A DNA stretch of 64,000 nt from Lachnospiraceae bacterium (GCA_017463225.1 JAFTPO010000014.1:80525-144524); one strand, 5' to 3'. Positions 1 through 9,345 are shown, numbered from the stretch's first letter. A program made the numbers and translations. The notes: a model not told the origin generated them from the sequence alone.

Positions 1-620
1 TTGAGGAAAAGATGATAAAGGAAACTGATTCATCTATTTATGTAAAAGCACTGGTTCCTTACGTATATGATAAGTTTATAGATTATAACAGAAACTCTAA
101 GAAAAATAAGGGAATTCTCTTTGTGGGAGGATTCGCACACACTCCTAATGTAGATGCTGTAAATTGGTTCGTGGAAGAGGTTTATGGCAAGATTAAGGAC
201 AAGCAGGATATACCTTTCTATGTAGCAGGATCTAATCCACCGGAAGAGGTGCTTGCATACCATGGAAATGGTATAGACATAAAGGGCTTTGTGTCTGATG
301 AGGAGCTTGAGAATCTATACAGTAGCTGTAAGCTGGTTGTAGTACCGCTTAGATATGGAGCAGGTGTAAAGGGTAAGGTTGTAGAGGCTATATACAATGG
401 AGTGCCAATAGTAACTACAAGTGTAGGTGCTGAGGGAATACCAGAGGCTGATAAAATTCTAAATATAGAAGATGAAGCTAATGAATTCGCAGATGCAGTT
501 GTTAAACTCTATAATGATGATGCTAAATTAGATGAGATATCACGTAATATGCAGAGCTATATCAAGGATAATAACAGTATAGAGGCTGCATGGAAGGTAA
601 TAGGAGAGGACTTTAGTTAG
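1..620 (+). CDS. Glycosyltransferase family 4, C-terminal part (5' end outside window)
   Basis: The reading frame is open to the first base of the window, so the ATG at 12 is only an internal Met and the gene begins upstream. What is visible is the C-terminal Rossmann lobe of a GT-B fold glycosyltransferase. It has the segment FVGGFAHTPNVDAVNWF, a GFVSDEELENLYSSCKLVVVP stretch, and the G-A-G-V-K-G-K-VVEA..GVPIV motif in which the acidic residue of the E-x7-E nucleotide-sugar binding motif sits. The family transfers a sugar from an activated donor, in the cytoplasm, onto a growing lipid-linked glycan. The acceptor and the donor cannot be read from this fragment. The next gene starts one base after the stop, so it belongs to the same polysaccharide operon. 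Confidence 0.85.
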   Translation, partial: EEKMIKETDSSIYVKALVPYVYDKFIDYNRNSKKNKGILFVGGFAHTPNVDAVNWFVEEVYGKIKDKQDIPFYVAGSNPPEEVLAYHGNGIDIKGFVSDEELENLYSSCKLVVVPLRYGAGVKGKVVEAIYNGVPIVTTSVGAEGIPEADKILNIEDEANEFADAVVKLYNDDAKLDEISRNMQSYIKDNNSIEAAWKVIGEDFS

Positions 621-621
621 A

Positions 622-1194
622 ATGTGTAAGAAAAAAATCCTATACGCTATAATTGCATTAATGGTATTAGTGCTGTGCTATGTAATAGGACAGACAGTTG
701 TGAAGCCGAGTCGTGAGGATGGAGAGGTATCACAAACAGAGCGGGAAACAGATCCCTATTACAGCTTCTTCCATAAGGGAGATGAGCTTAAATTAGTGGG
801 CTATGCTGAAACTACGGATATGCCTGGAGGAAAGACAGTTGGAGTGGTGGAGGACGATGTCTATGATACATGGATTTTGATGACACCTCATACTTCCGTG
901 GAGGCAGGTGTGGTGTTGGATGATGCTAGTAGAACCCTAAACTTCACTTATGTAATACACAAAAATGTGTCAGAGCTATCTGATGGTATGAGTTTGTTGG
1001 TTGAGGTAGTTAATGCTGATACAAGTGATGTATGGTATAGTCAGAAATTAACAGTGGACTCAGCAGAAAAAGTGTGTGACATAGACTTGTCGGAATACAG
1101 TAATAAAAATGTTACTATTAGATTATCAGCAGTAGAACACACTGAGGACGAGACAGGAGATTGGTTGGTTATACAAAATGCTATAATTAACTAA
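622..1194 (+). CDS. Membrane-anchored extracytoplasmic protein of unknown function
   Basis: A short basic N-terminus (MCKKK) is followed by one hydrophobic helix at about residues 5-25 and then about 165 residues predicted to lie outside the membrane. The exported part is rich in beta-type sequence with no cysteine cluster or catalytic motif that I recognise, and looks like a carbohydrate-binding-like or Ig-like beta-sandwich. It could be a signal anchor or a signal peptide; no lipobox is present. The gene sits one base after the GT4 gene and 28 bases before hddA, so it is probably co-transcribed with the polysaccharide genes. A role in polymer handling outside the cell is inference from location only. 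Confidence 0.6.
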   Translation: MCKKKILYAIIALMVLVLCYVIGQTVVKPSREDGEVSQTERETDPYYSFFHKGDELKLVGYAETTDMPGGKTVGVVEDDVYDTWILMTPHTSVEAGVVLDDASRTLNFTYVIHKNVSELSDGMSLLVEVVNADTSDVWYSQKLTVDSAEKVCDIDLSEYSNKNVTIRLSAVEHTEDETGDWLVIQNAIIN

Positions 1195-1222
1195 ATGATA
1201 ATAATGTACCGGGAGGACGTAT

Positions 1223-2233
1223 ATGATTATAACAAAAACACCTTTTAGAATGTCGTTTTTTGGTGGCGGAACAGATATGCCTGAATTCTTTAACGAGCAT
1301 GGAGGAGCAGTTATTTCTACTACCTTTGATAAATATTGTTATGTAAATGTAAGACATCTTCCAAGATTCTTCGATTACAAAACGGAGCTTGCCTACTCCA
1401 AGATGGAAAGAGTTGTGGATGTTAATGAGATAGTGCATCCGGCAATCCGTGAAGCTATGAAATACTTGGATATGCATGAGATTAGATTGACTTACGAGGC
1501 AGATTTACCGGCACGTTCAGGTCTTGGTACAAGTAGTTCCTTTGCAGTTGGTATGCTTAGTGCATTCTACGCACTAAAGGGAAAATATGCAGATAAGAAA
1601 AAGCTAGCTGATGATGCCATATATTTAGAGAGAACTTTATGTAATGAGGCGGGAGGATGGCAAGATCAGATAGCTGCATCCTACGGTGGACTTAACAGAA
1701 TAAATTTCAATTCTGATGGATACACCGTTGATCCGATTATAATATCACCTGAAAGAAAAAAGTGCTTGAACGATAATCTGATGTTGTTCTTTACTGGATT
1801 TACCCATTTTTCTGCGGAGGTACAGGCATCAGTTGGCAAGGTCGATAAAACCAAAGAAAAACTAGAGATGCTTAAGCTGGTTGACGATGCTCAGAGTATA
1901 TTGACAGATAAGACCAGGGATTTAGATGATTTCGGTAGGTTGTTAGATCTGACTTGGAGATTAAAGAGACAGACCGGTGCGAAGATATCAACAGATTCCA
2001 TAGATACATTATATGATAGGGGAATAAAGGCTGGTGCCTTAGGCGGTAAGCTTCTGGGAGCAGGTGGCGGTGGATTCTTATTATTTTACGTAGAGCCTGA
2101 TAAGCAGGAGTCTGTGCGCAAAGCTATGTCAGACCTAATGTATGTTCCGTTTGAGTTTGAAAACGCAGGAACCAGAGTAATACACTTTACACCAGAGACG
2201 TATATTCCTGTAGAAGAAGAGAATTATATTTAA
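1223..2233 (+). CDS. hddA: D-glycero-alpha-D-manno-heptose 7-phosphate kinase (GHMP family)
   Basis: A 336-residue GHMP kinase. The N-terminus TPFRMSFFGGGTD and the glycine/serine-rich ATP loop ARSGLGTSSSFAVG (about residues 96-109) are diagnostic, as is the late AGALGGKLLGAGGGGFLLFY motif (about 271-290). The family member HddA phosphorylates D-glycero-D-manno-heptose 7-phosphate at C1 in the GDP-heptose route, which is known from Gram-positive S-layer glycans and Gram-negative capsules. The directly following genes encode the guanylyltransferase/phosphatase and the isomerase of the same route, which makes this call much firmer than the fold alone, since fucokinase-like GHMP enzymes look similar. 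The start is supported by a GGGAGG box seven bases upstream. Confidence 0.9.
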   Translation: MIITKTPFRMSFFGGGTDMPEFFNEHGGAVISTTFDKYCYVNVRHLPRFFDYKTELAYSKMERVVDVNEIVHPAIREAMKYLDMHEIRLTYEADLPARSGLGTSSSFAVGMLSAFYALKGKYADKKKLADDAIYLERTLCNEAGGWQDQIAASYGGLNRINFNSDGYTVDPIIISPERKKCLNDNLMLFFTGFTHFSAEVQASVGKVDKTKEKLEMLKLVDDAQSILTDKTRDLDDFGRLLDLTWRLKRQTGAKISTDSIDTLYDRGIKAGALGGKLLGAGGGGFLLFYVEPDKQESVRKAMSDLMYVPFEFENAGTRVIHFTPETYIPVEEENYI

Positions 2234-2248
2234 TTGGAGATGAAACAT

Positions 2249-3520
2249 ATGAAGATAGTAATTATGGCAGGTGGAAAGGGTACTAGAATAGCTGAGGTTA
2301 ATTCAGAGGTACCAAAGCCAATGATACCTATAATGGACAAGCCTATACTTCAGTACGAGATAGAATGTGTTAAGAAGCAGGGTTTTACAGACATCATACT
2401 TGTAGTAGGTTACCTAGGGAAGGTGGTTCAGGACTACTTTGGAGATGGTAGCCAGTTTGGCGTGTCTATAGAGTATATAGTTGAGGAAAGTCCTTTGGGT
2501 ACAGCGGGAGCACTGTATCTGTTAAAGGATAAGATAGATGATGATTTTCTTCTGCTTAATGGTGATATTATCTTCGATGTAGATTTTCATAGATTTTATG
2601 AGGCTCACAAGGCCAATGGAAGTGTAGCAACTATTCTAACACATCCAAACAATCATCCATATGATAGTGGAATTATCGTAGCGGATAAGAATGGAAGAGT
2701 CTTAAACTGGTTGCATAAGGAGGATGAGAGACTGTGGTATCAAAACCGCGTAAATGCGGGCCTTCACATGCTTTCACCGACAATATTCGATAGATTTACG
2801 GAATTGAAAAAAGTAGATTTGGATAGAGACGTACTTAAGCCGTTGATAAGTGAGGGTGAGCTATATGTGTATGATTCTCCGGAATACATCAAGGATATGG
2901 GAACCCCAGATAGATTCTATGCGGTTATAGGGGATATTAAGTCTGGCAAGGTTGAAAGCAAAAATCTTAGTAATAAGCAGAAGGCAGTGTTCCTTGATAG
3001 AGATGGTACTATAAATAAGTATGTTGGATTCTTAAGAAATATAGATGAGTTTGAGCTTATAGATGGTGTAGCCGAAGCTATCAGAAAGATTAACGAGAGT
3101 GGGTATCTGGCTATAGTAGTGACTAATCAGCCTGTAATCGCAAGAGGTGAAGTTACCTTAGAGGAACTGCAGGAGATTCACAATAAGATGGAGACATTAC
3201 TTGGTCAAGAGGGTGCTTATGTAGACGATATATATTACTGTCCTCATCATCCAGATAAGGGTTTTGAGGGAGAAAGACTAGAGTACAAGATGATATGTGA
3301 GTGTCGTAAGCCGAAGCCAGGTATGCTTGTAGAGGCGGCTAAGAAGTACAATATAGACTTAGCGGAGTCCTATATGGTAGGCGATGGTAAGAACGATGTA
3401 GAAGCTGGCAAGGCAGCAGGCTGTACAAGTGTGATAATAGGAGATGAGGTTTGTGATTGCGAAAACAGATATGAAAGCTTGCTAAGCTTTGTGGATGTTA
3501 TGATAGATGGAGGGAAATAG
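2249..3520 (+). CDS. hddC-gmhB: Fusion: heptose-1-phosphate guanylyltransferase (HddC) + heptose bisphosphate phosphatase (GmhB)
   Basis: Two enzymes in one chain of about 423 residues. Residues 1 to about 230 are a nucleotidyltransferase with MAGGKGTR at the N-terminus and the LLNGDI metal-site motif. Residues from about 245 are a HAD-IIIA phosphatase with VFLDRDGTIN (D250 and D252 the catalytic pair), VVTNQ, a CPHHP..C.C zinc loop and a late GDGKNDVEAG motif. Together they remove the 7-phosphate of D-glycero-D-manno-heptose 1,7-bisphosphate and add GMP to give GDP-heptose. The frame opens with TTG at 2234 directly after the hddA stop, but ATG 2249 has GGAG nine bases ahead and is the better start; ATG 2240 is also possible. 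The two activities are separate proteins in the reference pathways. Confidence 0.9.
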   Translation: MKIVIMAGGKGTRIAEVNSEVPKPMIPIMDKPILQYEIECVKKQGFTDIILVVGYLGKVVQDYFGDGSQFGVSIEYIVEESPLGTAGALYLLKDKIDDDFLLLNGDIIFDVDFHRFYEAHKANGSVATILTHPNNHPYDSGIIVADKNGRVLNWLHKEDERLWYQNRVNAGLHMLSPTIFDRFTELKKVDLDRDVLKPLISEGELYVYDSPEYIKDMGTPDRFYAVIGDIKSGKVESKNLSNKQKAVFLDRDGTINKYVGFLRNIDEFELIDGVAEAIRKINESGYLAIVVTNQPVIARGEVTLEELQEIHNKMETLLGQEGAYVDDIYYCPHHPDKGFEGERLEYKMICECRKPKPGMLVEAAKKYNIDLAESYMVGDGKNDVEAGKAAGCTSVIIGDEVCDCENRYESLLSFVDVMIDGGK

Positions 3521-3521
3521 C

Positions 3522-4163
3522 ATGAGTAAGGTATATGAATATCTTGATGAATTAGTTGAAAGATATCCATGCTTAAAGATATGCAAGGATGATATAAACA
3601 AAGCCTTTGAAATAATTAGAGATAGCTATAATGTAGGAGGGAAGCTTCTTGTGGCTGGAAATGGTGGAAGCGCAGCTGATTCAGAGCATATCGTTGGAGA
3701 GCTTATGAAGGGCTTTGTGAAACCAAGACAGCTAGACAAGGATATACAGGATAAGTTATCTGAGGTTGATACAGAAATGGGTAAGGTGCTTGGTGAAAAG
3801 CTTCAGGGAGCATTACCAGCCATAGCGTTAGTTGATCATGTTGCTTTATCAACGGCTTACCTTAATGATATGGATCCACTGCTAGGATTTGCCCAGCAGT
3901 TATACGGATATGGAAATAAAGAAGATGTATTTCTTGCTATATCTACTTCTGGTAATTCACAGAATATTTTATATGCTTGTACTGTTGCCAAGGCAAAGGG
4001 ACTTAAGGTAGTAGGGCTGACAGGTAAGGATGGTGGAAAGTTAAAGGATATGTGTGATGTTGCAATTGTGGTGCCAGAGGCAGAGACCTTTAAGATACAG
4101 GAGTTACATCTTCCGGTGTATCATTGCTTGTGTTTGATGTTGGAAGAGAAAATGTTTAAGTAA
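3522..4163 (+). CDS. gmhA: Sedoheptulose 7-phosphate isomerase (SIS domain)
   Basis: A single SIS-domain protein of about 213 residues. It has LLVAGNGGSAADSEHIVGEL, the phosphosugar-binding loop of GmhA, and ISTSGNSQNILYA, the second serine-rich loop. It converts sedoheptulose 7-phosphate to D-glycero-D-manno-heptose 7-phosphate, the first step of the pathway completed by the two preceding genes. It is slightly longer than the usual 190-residue enzyme because of a charged insertion at about residues 65-95. The frame is open from ATG 3507 inside the upstream gene, but ATG 3522 has GGAGGG at 3509-3514, seven bases ahead, and I take it as the start. It sits one base after the fusion gene, consistent with translational coupling. 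Confidence 0.92.
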   Translation: MSKVYEYLDELVERYPCLKICKDDINKAFEIIRDSYNVGGKLLVAGNGGSAADSEHIVGELMKGFVKPRQLDKDIQDKLSEVDTEMGKVLGEKLQGALPAIALVDHVALSTAYLNDMDPLLGFAQQLYGYGNKEDVFLAISTSGNSQNILYACTVAKAKGLKVVGLTGKDGGKLKDMCDVAIVVPEAETFKIQELHLPVYHCLCLMLEEKMFK

Positions 4164-4194
4164 ACAATATTGTTTAGCTAAAGAGGATAAAATT

Positions 4195-5910
4195 ATGGAA
4201 ACTGCACAGATGAAAAGACAAGCATGGATAGATTATTTTAAGGCTATAACAATAATACTAGTAGTGATCGGACATGCTACAGGAAAGTTTAATATATATA
4301 TATATCAATTTCATGTGGCGGCATTTTTCTTTATCTCAGGATGGGTGGCAAAACTTGATGAAGAAAATATCATTGATGCATTGGTAAAAAGAATATGTTC
4401 GTTAATCGTTCCTTTGTTTACGATGGTGTTGCTATGCGGTATATTTACAAAGCTATGTTTTTTACTAAAAATAGATAAATATATATTTGATGATAGCTAT
4501 AGTATATCTTTTGTTCAATTATGTGAGAATTTTTGGAGGAATGGAACCGTTGTGAGTTTATTAGGGGCATCATGGTTCGTAGTAGTATTGTTTTTTACAA
4601 CACTGTTTTCACATGTGTTATACAAAATCTTGCAAGGAAATACATTTGCTTATTTAATATTAACCATTTTGATATATTTGTATGGTTATTACAGAATGAA
4701 AAATGGAGCAAATAGTTTAATATATGGTGTTGATCTAATGTATGTTGCACAGGGGTATTATGGGGTGGCGTACACAATAAAAAAGAAACTGTTTGATTTC
4801 AACTATAACAGAAAGAGTACTATTTTTAATATTGTAGCATTATTATTTTCAACAAGTATACTAATGTTATTAGCAAGGTATACAAATGGTCGGCAACTGA
4901 TGGATTTGGCTACTAGAAGAATAGAAGATATTTGTTGGAGTACACTTGCTGTAACTAATGGGATAGTATGGCTTATGTCACTGTCCAAGGTATTATCGCA
5001 AATTCAAATTAAATTTCTTAACAAGCTAATGAGTTCTCTGGGGCAAAACACATTAGGAATTATGTTTTTGCATTTTGGTGCATTTAGAATAGTAACATTA
5101 ATATTATGTTTGATGGGTCAAGCGTCTAAAGAAGAACTTATGAATTTGATTCCTATGGGGAAAGTGTCTGATGATTGGTGGCTATTATATACAGTTCTAT
5201 CGATTTGTATATCATGGATAGTATGGGTAGTGTTAAAAAGAATACCAGTTTTATCTAGTGCGTTAGGAAAAGATAAGACTTTATTGAACTCAATATGTAA
5301 TACCAGAATATATAATGATATCAAAGGAGCATATTTAAAGGTATTTGAAGCTATATCCAAAGGAATTAACGAGTTTAAAGATTTAGAAACTTTAAATATG
5401 AAACAAAATGTTATCAATATAATCATACTGATATTTTGTGCGAGCTGTTGCATCGGATGTAAATTTATACCTTCGATACAAAACAATAACGTAGATGAGC
5501 AAGTGGTTATGGAAGGACCAGTAGAAATAGAATTTCCTTATAATGGAGAGGATATTATATTTGAAACTGGATGGCTACCTCAAAGCGATGGTGAAAACTA
5601 TCGTTGGGTGGAGCAAAATTCTGTGTTTAAGTCGTATTTATCAAATCAAACAAAGATTATATTAAATGGGTATGTGCCAGAAGACATAGAAGGAATGAAT
5701 AGTGTAAAATTATTCTTAAATGGTGAATTGGTTACTGAGAAGAGTATATTTTCAGGAGATGTGGTTTTCATAGAAGAAGATATTACAGATTATATATTAA
5801 TAGGCGAGAATACATTTGAAATTGTATTTGATTCGACGAGAGTACCTAGCGAGGAAGATTTAGATAAAAGAACATTTAGTGCAATGTTTAATTCCATTGT
5901 TATAGAGTAG
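4195..5910 (+). CDS. Acyltransferase family 3 membrane protein with extracytoplasmic C-terminal domain
   Basis: The first about 350 residues are an acyltransferase-3 domain with around ten hydrophobic helices. It carries the typical N-terminal signature R-x-x-WIDYFKAITIILVVIGH, whose histidine is the conserved one, and FFFISGW after helix 2. This family moves acetyl or other acyl groups onto sugars of surface glycans. A further helix at about residues 402-422 leads into an exported beta-rich domain of about 145 residues that is not part of the family core and is possibly a carbohydrate-binding or scaffolding module. Codons are strongly biased to A/T compared with gmhA upstream and rfbF downstream. 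It is the first gene of an AT-rich trio (4195-8523), suggesting separate acquisition. Confidence 0.8.
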   Translation: METAQMKRQAWIDYFKAITIILVVIGHATGKFNIYIYQFHVAAFFFISGWVAKLDEENIIDALVKRICSLIVPLFTMVLLCGIFTKLCFLLKIDKYIFDDSYSISFVQLCENFWRNGTVVSLLGASWFVVVLFFTTLFSHVLYKILQGNTFAYLILTILIYLYGYYRMKNGANSLIYGVDLMYVAQGYYGVAYTIKKKLFDFNYNRKSTIFNIVALLFSTSILMLLARYTNGRQLMDLATRRIEDICWSTLAVTNGIVWLMSLSKVLSQIQIKFLNKLMSSLGQNTLGIMFLHFGAFRIVTLILCLMGQASKEELMNLIPMGKVSDDWWLLYTVLSICISWIVWVVLKRIPVLSSALGKDKTLLNSICNTRIYNDIKGAYLKVFEAISKGINEFKDLETLNMKQNVINIIILIFCASCCIGCKFIPSIQNNNVDEQVVMEGPVEIEFPYNGEDIIFETGWLPQSDGENYRWVEQNSVFKSYLSNQTKIILNGYVPEDIEGMNSVKLFLNGELVTEKSIFSGDVVFIEEDITDYILIGENTFEIVFDSTRVPSEEDLDKRTFSAMFNSIVIE

Positions 5911-5919
5911 GAGAAAAAG

Positions 5920-6981
5920 ATGAATAGTAAACGAATTGATTGCATAGAAGGACTTCGAACAATAGGTTGGATAGGTGTATTCTTGTGTCATTTTAGAGGA
6001 GCGTTTTTTCCTAATGCCACAATATGGATGGATTCAACGCCATTAAGATTTATATATTCGGGAAATGCATATGTAAGATTGTTATTTGTAATTTCAGGAT
6101 TCGTGATTAGCTACAAATACTTTTTGAAAGATAAATATGATGATGCATTGCAAGATATTTGTAAAAGATACTTTAGGTTGATGCCACCTATTTTGGCAGC
6201 AGAGTTATTTGTCTTTGTTTTGATGAATGTAGGAGCTCTTCGAAATGCTGAGGTAGCAACGATGATAGGTTCAGAAAACTTCTTGGGGATATTCAATCAA
6301 TTTACACCTAATATAGGAACATGCTTGAAAGAGGCATTATTTTCAACGTATTTTAATGGAGCCAATGCATACATAGGGCCATTATGGACAATGATATATG
6401 AGTATTTGGGAGCTATATTCGTAATTGCGGCAGTGTCTATATTAAAGAAAAGTAATTGGAGATGGATTTTTTATGGGGTCTTTTTGTATGCTAACAGTAA
6501 TTACTATAACTATTTTGTTATAGGTATGTTGATTTGTGATTTGTACGCAAACTTTGATATTCCTTTAAAAATAAAAGAGAGAAAGCTTTCTATCATAATA
6601 GCACTAGTGGGTTATACTATGTTGAGTATGGTGAACTTAAATGATTCTGATAAATATTCCAGAATAGTATTTGGAATAGGGATAATTCTGTTTATGTTAG
6701 GAGTATTATCTAGTGATTTTTTAAATAAAATATTGGGCAATAAGCTTATGGTAAAAGGGGGAGAACTTGCATATTCTGCATATATAATTCATTGGCCGAT
6801 TGTTGAAACGATTTCGTGTGGGTTGTTGTTGCTCTTTTATGATGAGGTGAATTACAAATTATTAGTATCTATAATATGCATAATATCATTTATTTTCATT
6901 GTTATATTTGCATATCTGATGAAAAAGTATGTTGAACCATTGGGTTTGTATATATCAAGAAACTTAAAATTAATGAAGTAG
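5920..6981 (+). CDS. Acyltransferase family 3 (OafA/OatA-type O-acyltransferase)
   Basis: A 353-residue polytopic protein with the acyltransferase-3 N-terminus RIDCIEGLRTIGWIGVFLCH and the following LLFVISGFVISYKYF. Later helices alternate with short loops, and HWPIVETIS near the end matches the conserved C-terminal 'YxxHWP' feature of the family. It is expected to O-acetylate or otherwise O-acylate a residue of the polysaccharide, taking the acyl group from the cytoplasmic side. It follows the other acyltransferase by nine bases and shares its AT-rich codon use. No SGNH esterase domain is fused to it, so it is the short form of the family. Confidence 0.82.
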   Translation: MNSKRIDCIEGLRTIGWIGVFLCHFRGAFFPNATIWMDSTPLRFIYSGNAYVRLLFVISGFVISYKYFLKDKYDDALQDICKRYFRLMPPILAAELFVFVLMNVGALRNAEVATMIGSENFLGIFNQFTPNIGTCLKEALFSTYFNGANAYIGPLWTMIYEYLGAIFVIAAVSILKKSNWRWIFYGVFLYANSNYYNYFVIGMLICDLYANFDIPLKIKERKLSIIIALVGYTMLSMVNLNDSDKYSRIVFGIGIILFMLGVLSSDFLNKILGNKLMVKGGELAYSAYIIHWPIVETISCGLLLLFYDEVNYKLLVSIICIISFIFIVIFAYLMKKYVEPLGLYISRNLKLMK

Positions 6982-7017
6982 TTGATGATACGAGGAATTT
7001 AGGGAGGAGAGAAAAAA

Positions 7018-8523
7018 GTGAAGAATAAAAAGGTCATATCTATACATTTATTTGTGTTGTTTTCATTCTCTATTTTAATGTTACTGGTTTTAGAAAAGGA
7101 TCATATGTTGAGATGTGGAGTATTAGATGATTTGACATTGAATCAACATTACCTTAATAATAATTTTTTTCAGGCTACATTTGAGGGCGGATATAAATTC
7201 AGACCAGTGGCTAATGCAATAATGTGGATAATATTTACTATTACACGTGGCAATTTATATATGTATGGATATATAAATATTATATTTGCTGCTTTATGTG
7301 CTACTTTAATTTTTGCTTTTGTATTAAATTGTTTTAGATCATACTTGGTATCTGTCGTTGCTAGTATGTTATATATTTTTTCCAGGTTTTCATATTATCA
7401 GATAACACAACAACTGGGAATTATGGAAACGGTTGGTACCATATTTGGAATTTGTGTAGTTTATACATTATATGAATACGTCGAAACAAAAAATGGGAAA
7501 TATTATTATATTTCTGTGCTGATGTATCTCCTGGCAAGTTTATCACATGAGAGATATTTGACATTGTTTCCAGTCTTAGTTATTTCGTGGATAATGGTTG
7601 AGCTTAATACTATTAAAGAAAACAAAAGTATTAAAAGTTTTTTTAAACCTATTAGTGCAATTTTCGTTTTTGGAGCTGTGTTGTTGTTATTTAATATTTT
7701 TGTAAATAATATTATGACAGGAACAGGTGGCAGTGATGTAACTGAAACATCAAATATTAATTCCATATTGGTTAATTTAAAGAAGAGTATAGCATATTTA
7801 TTCTCAATAAATTTAGACTCTACGGATATGTATTTAAATATGATAAGTTGGGAGAATTATACTCCATTAATAAAAGGGGTAGTGTGCTTATCAAACATAT
7901 CTATAGTTATAATAGTTATTATGTATATTGTTGGACTATTCAGTGAGGAAAAAGAGGATAGGATTAAACATATAAAGTTTATTGTATTGTATGTTTTGAG
8001 TATAGGAGCATTACTGTTGATATCTTCAGTAACCATTAGAGTAGAATTAAGGTGGATGTATTTTCCTTATGTTGTGATGGTTTTTATGCTTTTAGATATG
8101 GTGTGCAAGAATAATTCTAAGAAATACCTAAAGTGTGTAAAATACTGTGCTATAGTAATATATGCACTGGCTACAATTTGTTTTAGTATGTATTGTAGAA
8201 ATTTTTACAATAACATATATTATTGGAGATTATATACAGTTGCTAATGATTTAATTGATGAAACATATGGAAAATATGAGGAAAGAATGTATGATAAGTC
8301 GTGGGTAATTATTTCGAGTGTTGAAGAACTTAATTCTTATGAGGATATTATAAATGTTTATGATCCTTATGATAAATATGAGTTAAAACTTGAAGTTGTT
8401 AAAAGTATTGATGAAATGAATAGTATTGAGAGAATCTATGAAAAAGAGATATTATATTTCGACTCTGACGATTTGGATTTTATTAATGTAACAGATATAT
8501 ATGCAGGATATAATACTCAGTAA
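7018..8523 (+). CDS. Polytopic membrane protein, probable GT-C-type glycosyltransferase
   Basis: A 501-residue protein with around ten or eleven hydrophobic helices and a soluble C-terminal tail of about 100 residues rich in Glu, Asp and Tyr. The first external loop (about residues 22-65) is acidic, as in lipid-phosphate-sugar-dependent GT-C enzymes where the catalytic acid is in the first loop. I see no decisive family signature, so a polymerase (Wzy-like) role is an alternative. The start is GTG with GGGAGGAG nine bases upstream. Base composition is the most A/T-biased of the locus, with many ATA, TTA and AAT codons, and it ends the AT-rich trio. Confidence 0.6.
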   Translation: MKNKKVISIHLFVLFSFSILMLLVLEKDHMLRCGVLDDLTLNQHYLNNNFFQATFEGGYKFRPVANAIMWIIFTITRGNLYMYGYINIIFAALCATLIFAFVLNCFRSYLVSVVASMLYIFSRFSYYQITQQLGIMETVGTIFGICVVYTLYEYVETKNGKYYYISVLMYLLASLSHERYLTLFPVLVISWIMVELNTIKENKSIKSFFKPISAIFVFGAVLLLFNIFVNNIMTGTGGSDVTETSNINSILVNLKKSIAYLFSINLDSTDMYLNMISWENYTPLIKGVVCLSNISIVIIVIMYIVGLFSEEKEDRIKHIKFIVLYVLSIGALLLISSVTIRVELRWMYFPYVVMVFMLLDMVCKNNSKKYLKCVKYCAIVIYALATICFSMYCRNFYNNIYYWRLYTVANDLIDETYGKYEERMYDKSWVIISSVEELNSYEDIINVYDPYDKYELKLEVVKSIDEMNSIERIYEKEILYFDSDDLDFINVTDIYAGYNTQ

Positions 8524-8563
8524 TAAATTCGTAAGATTTAATATATGAAGGGAGGAAGAAAAT

Positions 8564-9343
8564 ATGAAAGTCGTAATTTTGGCAGGAGGCTTCGGAACTA
8601 GAATCTCAGAGGAATCTGAGTATAAGCCAAAGCCTATGATAGAAATTGGTGGAAAGCCAATTCTTTGGCATATTATGAAGGAGTATTCCTATTATGGATT
8701 CAATGAATTTGTAATATGCGCAGGGTATAAGCAGCATGTAATTAAAGAATGGTTTGCAGATTACTTTCTGCATACCTCAGACATTACCTTTGATTTTACA
8801 GAGGGTAATAAGATGATAGTTCATAATCAGTATTCTGAGCCATGGAAGGTTACAGTGGTTGATACAGGACTTAACACTATGACAGGTGGGAGAATAAAGC
8901 GTATCAAGCCATATGTGGGAGATGAGCCATTCCTTATGACCTATGGTGATGGAGTGTGTGATGTTGATATATCTAAGCTAGTTGAGTATCATAAGTCTCA
9001 TGGCAAGATTGCAACACTTACTGCTGTTATGCTGGAGCAGGAAAAGGGAGTACTTGATATAGGTGGAGATAATGCAGTTCATTCCTTTAGAGAGAAGAGT
9101 GCAAGTGATGGAGCACCTATCAATGCAGGGTATATGGTATTAAACCCTGAGATATTTGATTATATCGAGGGAGATACAACAGTATTCGAGAAAGAGCCAT
9201 TGGTTAGATTAGCACAGGAAGGTCAGCTTATGTCCTATGCTCATAAGGGATACTGGCAGTGTATGGATACCAAGAGAGAAAAAGATAAATTGGAGAAGCT
9301 TTGGAATAAGGGAGTTGCTCCATGGAAGAAGTGGGAGGAATAA
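8564..9343 (+). CDS. rfbF: Glucose-1-phosphate cytidylyltransferase
   Basis: A 259-residue sugar nucleotidyltransferase close to the usual length of RfbF (257). It begins with KVVILAGGFGTRISEES, has KPMIEIGGKPILWHIMK, which is specific to the CDP-glucose enzyme, and MTYGDGVCDVDI for the metal site. It makes CDP-glucose from CTP and glucose 1-phosphate, opening the CDP-3,6-dideoxyhexose branch. rfbH follows after two bases and rfbG lies at 16064, so three of the pathway enzymes are in this locus. A GGGAGG box precedes the ATG at normal spacing. GC content returns to the locus norm here after the AT-rich trio. Confidence 0.94.
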   Translation: MKVVILAGGFGTRISEESEYKPKPMIEIGGKPILWHIMKEYSYYGFNEFVICAGYKQHVIKEWFADYFLHTSDITFDFTEGNKMIVHNQYSEPWKVTVVDTGLNTMTGGRIKRIKPYVGDEPFLMTYGDGVCDVDISKLVEYHKSHGKIATLTAVMLEQEKGVLDIGGDNAVHSFREKSASDGAPINAGYMVLNPEIFDYIEGDTTVFEKEPLVRLAQEGQLMSYAHKGYWQCMDTKREKDKLEKLWNKGVAPWKKWEE

Positions 9344-9345
9344 AA

